DNA of 64,000 nucleotides from Arctopsyche grandis (taxonomy: Eukaryota > Arthropoda > Insecta > Trichoptera > Hydropsychidae), in assembly GCF_051622035.1 (NCBI RefSeq), contig NC_135357.1, positions 12,855,001 to 12,919,000 of the forward strand, in the 5' to 3' direction. Position numbers and translations under genes: made by a program. Positions 1 to 12,312 of the stretch are shown here, in pieces; position 1 is the first letter of the stretch; each line of letters opens with the position of its first letter. Below the pieces are notes generated by a model, which was given only the letters and a program-made list of their open reading frames with translations, was not told the DNA's origin and searched no databases.

Positions 1-60
1 GTGACGAAAATTGCATAAAATAAGCGCTCAGAGGGTTCAAAGAACATCACATGTCAGGTG

Positions 61-200
61 GCTAGGTGATTAGGTGGCTTCACACATTTTCATCACGATG
101 TAATGAAAATGTGTGAAGTTAGGTGGATGAGTGTTGTTCAGAATAGAGGCTTTCATCCCGCAGTGGATGGCACAAATGATGATGATGATATAATATGAAT
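61..200 (+). mobile_element. 3' end of a LINE with (GAT)n tail
   Basis: GGCTTTCATCCCGCAGTGGATGGC followed by ATGATGATGATGAT matches the 3' terminus of the LINE family seen antisense at 12, 22, 49 and 59 kb (…CATCCANNAGTGGATGG…). Only ~60 bp are clear. Confidence 0.5.
78..118. repeat. Perfect 16-bp inverted repeat
   Basis: CTTCACACATTTTCAT (78-93) pairs exactly with 103-118 across a 9-nt loop. Confidence 0.95.
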
Positions 201-270
201 TCAGTGTTGAACTTTGCCGTTTCATCGTGATAAGTGTTATATTGAAGTGAAGGGCCACTTTCCAGATCAA

Positions 271-3200
271 TCGCTTACTTTAATTGAAACATTGTTCTCT
301 ATATTTAATTTTTAATTTTTAATATTTTATTTAAATTTATTTGGTAGCATGTGTTAAAATTAAATATATTTTTATATATTTTCTATCTGTAAAATGTGTG
401 TTATATTCTATGTTTATGTAAAATGTGTGTTATTTATGTATTATCTGGCCACATGTCATATTGGGTAACCTGTAAAGACCTGTAACCTGTATATGTTTAT
501 TATAATAAAAATAAAATATTCTTCTTTACGTCTCTGTAAGGCAAATGGGAAACTATATCAAGTAGGAAATAATATAAATGTACATAGATAGCCGTATATA
601 AACATTTTTATTTTTTAATTGAATCAAAGCATCGATCTTTCTTTGAACGACTTGATGTTGCACATGTCAGAATTATAAGGTATAAATAATTCGATAATTA
701 TAGAACGATAAATAACGAATTAAGGTAAGTGTTAAACTAAAGCGAAACGCATTCCTTCCATTAACCATTACGTGTTATTTTACTCTTTTTCTTTTTGATT
801 TTGGTACGCGAAGCCTTTTACACGGCCGGTGGATAACCAGAACTCGTCGGGGGGTTAATTGACTTTGGAAAAAATGTATTATATATTCACATGTGTTCTA
901 CCTATGTACATGTATATAAAAATAGTCAGTACATATGTATGTATGTACTTACGAACTTGCATGTTAGAATGGACGAAGAACATGCTTGGAATCATTACTT
1001 GGAAATCTTTGAAATGAGTGTTCCATCACTTTCGTACACGTTATTATAATTAATGTATAGTTTTGGGCAGTGAGTTAATTGTTATTCTTTAATCGGTTAT
1101 GATACGTGTAATACATTTCTAACTTGTTTGAATCCTTTAGGATTTCCTAGTACTGTCTGTTCGATTGAGTCATACTACATTCTGACATTCTATGTACCTA
1201 TGTACTATGTATTATATATTGTATGTACATATGTATGCGAGGTAAATGTTTTTATTATAACATCATTTTTGATTGATGGCACTGATGACGTGCCACGTCG
1301 AAATTGTGTGAAATTTACTGCATACAGTGCAATATCCTATCCGAGGTGGTTGAATACCATTATTACCCGTTGAAGGAGATTTGACTCCGACAGGATTATT
1401 TATTAATCTGGCGCACGCGCGCAAACGCGTACATCACGCGCATTTTAATTGAATATACTGTTGTGGTGAAGATTCTCGACCACGTGAAAAAAAATCAATT
1501 TCAAATTGCCGATCGACTGCCTGAGATAGCTCATGACTGAGGAGCGTGAACTCTTTTGACCATTGGCCGTATGAATTTCAATTTAAATATACAATATAAT
1601 TTTTTTTACATACTTATATATTATATATTACACAGCGTTTTATTACTATGTCTATGTATGTTCGTAGTAACAACAGATGAAGATTTGTGATCATGTAAAA
1701 ATTCGAGCTCGAGATTTTGACCAGCATGAACTCAAAATCGGTCATTGATTACGTTTTAATTTATTTTAAATGGTGTATTTTGAAGATAATTTGAACGCCG
1801 TTAGTTTTATTTGATTTTTAAATGCTTTTTATTATTACTAAATTATGTTCACAATTCATCTTATACCTATTTTAATAGCTACTGATCTACTAATACCTAT
1901 TTTAATACCTGAAGGGTATAGACATTTTGTTATAATCACCGAGACTCTTCACAAGTGTGTTAGTATGGTTATTAGTGATTCTGTCATAGAATCTACTGGA
2001 TAGTTTGTTAGTAATGTCTATAAATAACGGAATATTATCCACTAGTCTTATCAAACTGAAGCATAGTATCAGTTACCCAAATTCTTATCGATGCGACGTA
2101 AATTTTTTTCAAATTTTTAAGTTGACCGGAAATAGTACCTCCCCTTGTAGGTGTTCTCTTTTTTTAAGTTTTTGAATTCAACTATCTTCCAAACCGCTAA
2201 GCCAATCCAACATTGATTTTTTTTACGTGTAGTAGAAATTATAAATTTTATACCGTTTATACCATTTATTGAAACGTTGTTGAAATGTTGTTGAAACGTT
2301 AGGTTTTGAATTTTTCCCAAATTTTAGGATTCTCCTCTTATTCTGATTCTCCTTTTACAAGTTTTTGAATGCAATTTTCTCCCAAGTTACTCAGCAGATT
2401 GAGCTGAATTTTTTTAACACGTGATAGGTATGATGAATTAATTACACGCAAGTATTTTTTAAATATTTTTAACTCAACCGAAATAAGTAATTAATTATTA
2501 ATAATTATTCTAGAAAATTTAGATTTTTCATGTTTATCTCCGAATCCTTGCAACTTATTGAACTGAAATTTCGTATACACATATAAGTTTTAGTTTAATA
2601 TCCAGTACAATAATAAATTTGGTGACAATCCGTCATTTAGAAGTGGCAGTTTACTCTTGTTCACTTTTTCTGTTATTATTTTTGTCAACACTTTAATCAA
2701 ATGAAATACATGTATGAAAATAATTCACTATAGTCCTTGTATTAATGCCATACAAATATAAAAAAAAATAAATATTTGGTAGATCGGAAATGGGATTTTT
2801 TCAAATTAGAAAAGGCAAAAATGTTGTAAATATACATACATTTGTATGTACATATGTATATTATATAAATTTAGCTTTTACATGAGTGAGTATCGATTTC
2901 AGCGAGTTCAAAGGATTTAGATAGTTACAGCCTCGGGATCTTAGGGTCCTGGACGCCCACGTGTCCCGCTGAGTCCCTTCTAGATAACAATGCCCCCTGC
3001 CTACGCGCCCTTACCAAATCAACGCACCTCAACTAATAATATAACTATAATGATATGCGTAGAGCTACAGCTTTTTTACACAACAAAGAGAACGGCCATT
3101 CTTCTAATATGAATAATGAGAAATCAACCGGAATAAATTAAATAACACGTTCCGCATATGATATATGTCGAGCTATTTAACATATTTTATTGGAAGTGTT

Positions 3201-3800
3201 GTCGTAATTTATATATGTGGTCGTTCGTCTTATGTTTGTTATATTTCAAATCATTGTTCAGTGCTATGTGCCTTTTTAAAAATTATATTCGCGGTCGTTA
3301 ATGGGTTGGTTTAGTCAGACTGTTTGAAAAGAGTTTCTCCTCGATTATATTTAAAATTATAAATTTCATATTGCCGAATCGAATATTTTACTAGGAGTAC
3401 ATAGGTAAAATTAGATAGCATTGCCGATGTACAACAGCGCGATAGTCAAACCGCCAAGAAATGAGTGAATGCAAAGAAGCAAAGCTATTGGGAAAACATG
3501 AATGTTAATTTATTAATAAGTGTACCAAACATTAACACCTTTTCACCCAGTCTCATATGTACATAGATAAACGATTATACATATTAGTTACAATTTAATT
3601 TCGTCTCGAAGGTGTCTATACTTTGGTATTCGTTAGTTCAAAATAAAATCCTTGTATCATCAGTCATATTGTATATTTTACTGGTCATCAACTGTTGGGG
3701 GATGGATCAGCTATAGTCAACCTTTTATAAAGCATTCAAAATGCTCGTGATTTTTTTTAACTCAGACAAAAATAGGTTTCATCAATCATGAGATTAAATG
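271..3800. other. Gene-free AT-rich region
   Basis: Short open frames only, none protein-like. Contains ACATATGTATGTA-type simple motifs near 930, 1215 and 2840, and a GC-richer patch at 2925-3010 without an ORF. Confidence 0.5.
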
Positions 3801-3829
3801 CCCTGTGATAACAATACCATTCATCTGTG

Positions 3830-4216
3830 AGGTCATAGTCTCAGACTTACTCACACATACGTATTTACTTCAAAATAATTAGAGAATTCTTCTTTTCAAA
3901 TATAGTAGTTAAAGTTTGGAATAGTTCATCCAATGAATTAGTAACTTAAACCTTTTTATAAACAAACTTGATGATTTCCTTAAAATAAATGGATTTTTGT
4001 ACTTCTTCTTTTTTCCAGTTTATTTTTTGTATTTTCAATTATTTTTGTAATTGTATATGTATATTTCATTTCCTCTATTTTGAGATCATTATATTTATTT
4101 TCGGTTTTTCTATAATATTATTTGATAATTTTATTTTTGTATTATAACTTATTTATTTTTGTATCAACAAACCCCTTGGGTCCATCAGCCATACCGGCTT
4201 TCCCAAATATTCTTAA
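3830..4216 (+). mobile_element. LINE 3' end, plus strand
   Basis: The frame ending at 3949 reads EFFFSNIVVKVWNSSSNELVT, the usual C-terminal SFFSR.VR.WNSLP..V motif of non-LTR retrotransposon ORF2. The 3' tail GGGTCCATCAGCCATACCGG…AAATAAATAAA recurs at 5447-5500. Confidence 0.6.
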
Positions 4217-4776
4217 ATAAATAAAGTACATACATATGTATAATAATAATAATTAAAAATATAAATAATTAAATACAATAATTTATAGCGATCAATGAAT
4301 AGTTCCATCCATGAATAGAATATTTTTTATTTTATTTTATTTTATTTTTATTTTATTAATTGAAAAATCAACAGACAGGATGTACAGAGATAGGTATAAA
4401 AAAAACAAAAAGTAAATAAATAATATATGTAACATCCGAGTCCAATAATAGATTTTTACAAAAATGAAAAAGATAAATATAAGGAAAACAAATTAAAAAG
4501 TAAAGAATAAAGGCATGACAAAATATGTAGTACATTGCATAATTAAACTATAGTATTAAAATATTTGGAAAAGGTTATAAGATAGAATATAAGAAGAAAT
4601 TGAAATTTACAAATATAAAAAACAAATGAAAAAGGTAAATACAAAATAAACAAATGAAAAGGAAAAGAATGAAAGCTATAATATGATTAAATAGCACATT
4701 ACATAACTAAACTAAAGTATAAAAATAATGGAAATATTGAAAAAATAGAATAGGAAAAAAAATGAATCAATCGGTC

Positions 4777-5262
4777 AAGATTCTCTTGATGTTAGACCTG
4801 AATTGATGTAGGGAAATACCAAACAGATCAACCTCATTCAGCTCTCCGTTAAACATACGATAAACGCGCTGCAGATAAAAATATTTTTGGGAATTAGTAT
4901 TGAAAGGATCAAGTGAAAAGAGTGCAACGCGTCTAGAGTATCGAACTGGGATTCTGAAATTAACCTTATTCAGTAAATCAGAACAATCAAGAAAACCATT
5001 TATGAGCTTAAAGAAGAATATAGCATCAGAATGTCGTCGCCTGACAGAAAGATTGTTAAAAGAAAGGATTTTTAAAATGTCGGAAACAGTAGAATGGGTA
5101 TAGGTAGGAAAAAGGTAGCGTAAGGATTTAATAAATTTAAGTTGAACTTTCTTAATACAATTAATATGGGATAAATAAAAAGGTGACCAGATAATTGAGG
5201 CAAATTCAAGAATATGCCTATGTGTAGACGTAGCAACAAGAAATCATCGTATTATGATTTTG
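4777..5262 (-). pseudogene. Non-LTR retrotransposon ORF2, C-terminal fragment
   Basis: One open frame of ~155 codons on the minus strand runs FLVATSTHRHILEFASIIWSP … SVRRRHSDAIFFFKLINGFL … and ends TD-stop at 4777. The ILE(Y/F)AS.(V/I)WSP and RRR.SD..F..KL.NG..DC motifs are typical of the region after the reverse transcriptase in Jockey/CR1-type LINEs. The frame is intact but cut at its 5' end, a common sign of 5' truncation. Confidence 0.8.
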
Positions 5263-5439
5263 CAGTTTTTATTTTTAAATGTTTTATATTAATTTTTAAT
5301 ATCGACTGCAACCTTTTTAATATTTATTCCAAGAAACGCCAAATATTTTTTATCTCCATTAAAATTTAAATCATAACGTACGCTATGTGGTTAATAAATA
5401 GTTACATATTGTGAATTAAAAATCCATTTTTAATTTCAT

Positions 5440-5510
5440 CAAAAATATTTTGGGTCCAGTAGCTACCCCGCCTCTCTCAAATATCCTTAATAAATAAATA
5501 TAATATAATA
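5440..5510 (+). mobile_element. LINE 3' tail fragment
   Basis: GGGTCCAGTAGCTACCCCGCC…CCTTAATAAATAAATA is a second copy of the tail at 4177-4216. Confidence 0.55.
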
Positions 5511-8129
5511 TTATATATTATAAAAGGCCAAGCCAAGCCGTCCGTCCGTGTTTTGTGTGAAGAGCGCTAAATGTTTTGCATACAACTACAAACTACAACC
5601 ACGAATTTTCGTGCACATGGCAATTGGTTATGAACATGTATCAAAATAAAATTGAGCCCAATTGAATTCATGTCTTTGAGGTATTTTTATTTTGAAAAAA
5701 TAGTAGTGACGCTATTTTTATTATCTTTTAACTTTTCAAGCAGCATCAACGTTGTCGTTCTTCTTTCAATGTTCAAATACAAAATTTAACCCCAGGCTAT
5801 TCAATTTCAATGAAGATTAGCCAATTGTCCATATGTTATTGACCGAGGTAAAAAAATTCATGAATTATTTTAATCGGATACTGGACGATACGTTGTTGAG
5901 TAATTTCCACCTTAATCATAATCGAATGTGTGAAATTACAATAATAAACTGAATAGCAACGTGACGCAAAACATTCATTCCTAAACTTGTTTGTAAATGG
6001 TGTAGGCCTAATGGCAATTTTCTTTATGTAACAAATAAGCTTGTGATTTATCGACTTGGAAAAATCCAGATTTAAAAATTCTTGTCGAACCGTACGAGCT
6101 TTGCAAATTTATTGCGTTTCAATGATTTATATCGTGCGTAAAACTTACATATTTGAATTATGAAAACCGTCAACATGTTGTGTGTAATCATCAATAGTGA
6201 TTTTTTGAATCAATACTACTAATCTCACACGTGTTAATAAAATTTGCTGTCCACATCCTGGTGATAAATAAACACGTAGACGAATGTTTTGAATCACTGA
6301 ACGATGCGATCACACGCGGTGATCGTTGAGAACGTTCTTAGGTAACCCATCCCTTCGAATAAGATCCTTTGATCCTCAATAAATATCATTGTGAACGAGG
6401 CTGTGGAATTTTATTCGGCACTCAATTATACAAATAAATGTCAAGAGACTAATAATAATTCATCTCGGGAATCGATATGGATTCCTCATCGTCAATCATT
6501 CATATAAAAGAATTCCTTTTGATACAATGTCAGTATACATATGAAGGTGCATTCGTTTTTACTTTATTTCTTTTTATATATGTACATACATATTCTACAA
6601 AATTTTTATAACAAATTAAATATTCAAAATACAATCATATCTTACTAAATTTAAATACGGTTTTCTATAAAATGTTCATCGTAAGTTTACAATGTCAAAG
6701 TATGCAATGTAAACAGAAAGAGGTAATAAATAGCGTGTCGAGGATTTAATATGAGCTGTTGTAAGTCGTTTGTCGAAATGGTTTTAATATTTTATCGCCA
6801 ATGAAATATTAATTTTCCGATGATTTCTCTTTGCATCGGATTCAAAATGTTTAAAATGCCAACTAAATTTAATAAATAGCAAGATCGGCTTTATGTAACA
6901 TCCCACCATATAAATTACGATCCGCACAACTTCTTAACAGCTTCCTTGATTCAGAAACGATTCGATCCTTTTACGTGTTCTCTTTATTTGACGATTCCAA
7001 CGAATTTACATAAAATCACGACTCAATTCCGTGACATCCTCGAGCTCTACAAAGGATCACATAGAAATCTAGTGATTCAATTAATTTTCCGGTTTTACAA
7101 GCGCATTGTAAAAAAAACATCAACATGCCATTATATCGCGTTTGATCCCTTGTGTAACACGTATGGCAGTCATCACGACACGTTGTTGTGGTAAAAGAGA
7201 CACTCGGGTGTCTAATCTGACGAAACCGAAAACTCTATTTGAATTTACCGTAAGAAACCGCAGATTCTCGGAAAAGCTACCATAAATGAAAGGCACATTT
7301 CGACGCATGTTGTCTTCCACACGAATTCAATTGAAAACGGAATTCGAGTTTTGCATTTTTTAGTCACTCAAGATCGTCGTTTACCTAATAAGGTGTTACT
7401 GCAACTAAATTAAATATGTATACAAATATAGGAATATCATTATATTTACATAATCACATAGGGTTGCCAATAATGTGAGTTTTCAAGGAAGGGCTAATTG
7501 TAAAACATTCTCAAATTGAAAACTGACAATGAAAATTAATATGGATAAAAATGCAATTGATTCAAATTTAATCATTCATATGTCAAAAAAATCTTGAACA
7601 AAAATATAACAGATTTGGCTAGTCTAACTTATTTAGAGATTTTTATTTTTGGTTTAGCTTATTAAGAGTTTTACTCCAACTATGATGCTACTCTATGAAG
7701 AAACTCATCATGAAGTCCAGATATTCCCCTCTCTGAGTTATATCGCGTATATCTATATATGTATGTCCATATCTATTATAATCCTCTTCAAACACAATAC
7801 ATACATATATTCGAATATTCACTTGAAGCAATAACCCAAGAATTAGTATCGCTATTCGGAAGTGGTCAATATAGACTTAATTTATCTTGAAAAACCTAAA
7901 TATCTACATTCAAATGTATTTTTATAAAAATTCAAAATGATTTAACTTTTATGCGAATTTTAACTTATATTTCAGTCAATAAGAAATGATTTTGGTCATT
8001 TTAATATCTTACTTTTATTTTTTCTTATAATATACCTGGTAGTCATAACAGTAACGTACTAAAGCTGAACCATTCTCAATGATAAATTCATCAAATTATT
8101 TTTTAAACCAAGTACATATATATGTATAT
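5511..8129. other. Gene-free region
   Basis: AT-rich with short ORFs on both strands (for example 6946-7194 plus, 7120-7320 minus) that overlap each other and show no family motif. Nothing supported as a gene. Confidence 0.5.
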
Positions 8130-8598
8130 GTTACAGTCCAAGTGCCCATTTCGTTCGTTAATGAACATACTATTTTGTTTATACATGAACCAATCTGGCC
8201 AGTTATAGTGTACACTATAACTGGCTTATAAAGAAAAATTGACAAACGAACTAGTCTGTTCATGCACAAAGTATTAGGCATAAGATAAAATATTCTCATG
8301 AATGCTTTCTCATATCGTTTATTCCATGTATTACCCTGGGTTGCAATATTTAAAAAATTAGCGGAAACTGGAATTAAAGCGACGCTGTAATGTAGTTTCC
8401 ATATAATTTTCCAATTAAATATACGTACCTGGCGTTTTGGTATCTCATAGGTTTTGACAGCTCAAAAGTTTCAAACGACACCTGGTGAGTATATTTGAAG
8501 CTTTTGACTGTTAAAGCACTTAAACTTAAACCAATAGTTCGTGTATGAACAAACTAGTGTGTTCATGAACGCATCGGAGTGAATATTTAAATTGTAAC
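8130..8598 (-). mobile_element. Terminal-inverted-repeat element, copy A
   Basis: Ends GTTACAGTCCAAGT…TTCGTTCGTTAATGAACA and its inverse. Matches 32743-33171 in the opposite orientation along its length. No transposase; non-autonomous. Confidence 0.7.
8198..8225. repeat. Perfect 28-bp palindrome
   Basis: GCCAGTTATAGTGT followed by its exact reverse complement with no spacer, inside element copy A. The other copy has only one half, so it arose after the copies separated. Confidence 0.95.
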
Positions 8599-10107
8599 AT
8601 GTAAGTATGTATGTACATAGAAAAATCGGAACAATTTTATTCATGGTGGCATGACGGCAACCCTAGTTCCATCAAGTCCAATTCGAACACATCAAACGAA
8701 TTTTAGCTTGATAAGGTTTTGTACGAGAATTTTCAATTGAAAATTCATAACATTGACAATGTTCCTTCGTGCAATTAATTACGCGTTTATTACCTTAGCT
8801 TTGAATGTATGTACGCTGAATCTTACGATTCAATCACATTCACGCATTCTTCCAATGGTTAATAAATTTGCCGGTTGATTACGACGACGCTCAAATCGAA
8901 TTAACACACATATAATGAACATTTTAATGAAATTGCTCGTGTGGGTGCCCGTTTCCAGCATTTACCATTTAACACTGAAATATGTGACCGACGATCTCCC
9001 GTCGCACAAAGCTTGGCGCCACTATGGTGCAATCTGCGAACTTGCGTATGTCTCAAGTTGTCTGGACATACTACATGCATAAATACAAGCGCATGTCTTA
9101 ATTCGTGCAATTCGAACAACTTGGATATTGCATCACATAAATCAACGACAGATCTCGTTTCGTGGTAGTAAACTATTCGGATGCTAAATCCAGTTCAACG
9201 TGCCAATGAAAAAATTCGCAATATCCACACATATGTACGCACAGCCGTGTTTCAATCCCTGTATAATAATGCGGTATTATATAATATGATATCTGGTCAG
9301 TAAATTGAAAAGGTAGACGGGTTCCGATTGATGGGTAATTGTCGTTCTGTTCTTGAAGCGGTTGCTGGACAGCCAGGTGAGATCGATTCAATTGTTAAAC
9401 GGGCAGTTGAACGAGTTCAATCACATTCAATTAACTGTCCATGTTAAACCTTTAGTCTTACAAGATCACCTCTGAACGCGCGGATCTGGTATTTCGCACG
9501 CCCCCCGACTGCGAATACTGATTCCAGTCATAATGAGCTTTTCCAAGATCAGCACTTTTCAAATTGTGGTGTTGATTATTTTTAGATCGGAATTGCGGTT
9601 TAGAAGTGGTAATTCAAATTGATGTCAAAATAAATTGATTTTTTAACAGATTTCACGGTACAAAAGTGACCGAAGATATATACATACATATGTGATTAAA
9701 TAACGACTATAAAAAATAAATTAATGTAGAATTTCTTACATTGCTAAATAATGATGTAGGTATGATTGTTTATTTTAATTAAGGATTCCAAAAATACCGA
9801 CATTTTTCACAACCGATAGTACCTAGGAAATCTTCTCAGTATCGGTATATACCGGTTTTGTTTTTTTTATAGCATTTGGTGCAATAAAATTTGATTATTA
9901 AATAACACAATATGAATTAATCAATTGCAAGTTGATTTTCCATTAATCATTAATTATTTTAATCAATTACCTAAATTGATTACTTTCAAATTACAAAGAA
10001 AATCGCGCGAATTACCAATCAGTGAGTTAGAAAAAAAACAACTTCGTGCTCCTTGCTTTAAAGAGTTTTTGTGTGGAAGGAATGGTTTTAGCTTTTAAAT
10101 ACAACAT
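8599..10107. other. Gene-free region
   Basis: Overlapping short ORFs on opposite strands near 8900-9390 look like shadows of non-coding DNA. No motif recognised. Confidence 0.45.
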
Positions 10108-10295
10108 GTGTGTGATCTGGTTGTCAGGATACATACGCAGTATTGTAAATGAGACTCGATAGGCGGAATACAACATTGTTTATTTGACGGAGCGCCACAA
10201 CGAACTAATTCGTTCGCCGCATTACACGTTTCCAACCTCATCATTCATTCAACTCATGCATGGCAACCTAATAAATCATACATTCTAGGTTAGGA
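10108..10295 (+). mobile_element. Interspersed element, uninterrupted copy
   Basis: ATCTGGTTGTCAG … GAACTAATTCGTTCGCCGC … matches the two halves of 33360-33903, which carries an extra insertion. Gives the empty-site form. Confidence 0.6.
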
Positions 10296-10510
10296 AATTA
10301 AATCCCACATACGTATTTTAATAATGTTAAATGAACAAATTAGGTTTCCGAAAAAATCAAAAGGCGGACAAGCCTTCCTACTATTAGCAATCAATTATAA
10401 ATCAAAATGCATATGTATTCGGAAATAGTCTCAGATATAAGTACGATATTTTCGGCATACTTTATTTATTATTTAAAATTTATGATACACATAGAGCTTT
10501 GAATAGCAGG

Positions 10511-10552
10511 TCAAAAAGGATGTCGAGTGTTTACACGACATCCTTTCTGACT
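10511..10552. repeat. 42-nt hairpin
   Basis: GTCAAAAAGGATGTCG pairs with CGACATCCTTTCTGAC (one mismatch), with a further GTGT/ACAC pair in the loop. Confidence 0.85.
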
Positions 10553-10559
10553 AACAAAA

Positions 10560-12055
10560 AAATTTAAATTATTATACATATTTAGGTATTAACGGTAGTA
10601 CTGAAAGTCGTGTTTTGACTAAAAATTATAATCGATTTCTGTAGTACCGATATTGGAATCCCTAATTATAATCAACAATAAAGAGTACAATATTTGGAAA
10701 ATCTCAATGTTTTTCTTATTATAAATATAATTATATCTTGGGATCAAATTATGTATGTAGTTAATCACAGATGGGTTATTAGACATCGACAGATGATTTC
10801 ACTGGGAAAGCAATTTTCAACTTTCATACAAGTTTATTACTCTTTCCAAGTACTTATTATATTCTTACTTAATGTGTTTGAATTAGTATTGAAGTTATTT
10901 TTTAAACTTTTTTAAGAAGTAAACAGTTTTTGAAACGTGTATTGTGAACCATTGATTGCATTTAAGTTCTCTCTGAGACTCTATTGAACTTAGTTTTCAT
11001 ATCTAAGAGTGAAAATCTCCATTTCGAGCGTAAATCCGTCCATGAAGACTTCTTCGATCTTGAACAGTCGTCACCTACTGGTACATTTGCATACGTATGT
11101 TCGGAACGGTGCTTAAATTTCCATGTATTTCCATGATAGGAACATTACCTGCAATACACATAAGCTCAGACTAAAATCAATTAAAATCTCAGTTTAGATA
11201 GAAAATGACGTCTTTAAATTTAGACTTTACGAAAGCTCGTCGGAGGAAAACGTGAATTTTTGTAATTTTTCCAATCAGTTTCTCATTTGGAATATTAATG
11301 AGCGGCTTTCGGTTGGAAGAAACACAAGAATGTACCAGCTGTTGATTATCTAACGCGGCAGTTGAAGTGTGGACATGAGCCTGAAGATTTTATTCCGAGG
11401 AATCGGAGATAAATCAATATGCAAATAAAACGCAATAAATTTTCGTTATAAGCAAGCTTGCGTGTGTACACGTGTGTTTTTATGGTAACATGCGTACGAA
11501 GGTACGTATTGTATAATTTGTAACTTAAATCTTAACGATTTAAATAAATCTGAGATTGAAAATCGACCGATCAAATGTACTTACATACATATATAGCATT
11601 ATGGGGAATTACAGAGATATGTTCTCATACGAATCGAATACACAATACGTACGAAATATAAACTGTAATGACCAATTTGGTCGGCTATGTCGTGATGCTT
11701 TGAATCCCATATTAATTTTTCCCCCGGTCTGTACTTACCGCTGTGATGGTGGTACCTAACATCATTTGATTAATTAAGATAGCGGTTGCGGAGAAAAGGC
11801 AACACAATGCAATCCCTGCAGCAACATCTCCTCATCACCTGACCCTCACTGTGACCCCGAAAACCGATTACATCAGAAATGATCTTCAAGCTTGTGGACA
11901 ATGACCGCTGAGTAGCGTGATTTAGAAAAAAAACGGCAATTTTACATATGTATGTATGAGAATGGACGAACTTTGGGCTTTATTCCAAGCTTAATTTGCA
12001 GAACATCTTCGTAGTCAAAAATATATATAGATGTAATTAGCGATGAATATTTTAC
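10560..12055. other. Gene-free region
   Basis: AT-rich; no ORF with family features, no clear repeat. Confidence 0.45.
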
Positions 12056-12312
12056 AGTCTCTAATCATCATATAATGATATTCGCCATCACCTGCCGGGT
12101 GAAGATCTCTACAACACATTTCTATTCGTCTCTGTTTTGGGAAAATCTCATCCCATACATTTTTCTAATTTGATCCACTATCTCCCCTGTGCCATTTCTT
12201 GCACTCTTTTAAATTCTCTCAGGTACCATTCGACCACTTCGTCTATCCTCCGCTCTTTTAGCTATATGACCTGCCCATTGCCATTTCAAGTCTCTAATAC
12301 ATATGTAAAATA
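12056..12312 (-). mobile_element. LINE ORF2 3' fragment (antisense)
   Basis: The minus strand reads like the tail after reverse transcriptase in RTE/Jockey-type LINEs (W-Q-W-A-G-H-type start, EWYPRE..R.K, W…IRK..G) but with several stops and frameshifts. Related to 22 and 49 kb. Confidence 0.6.
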
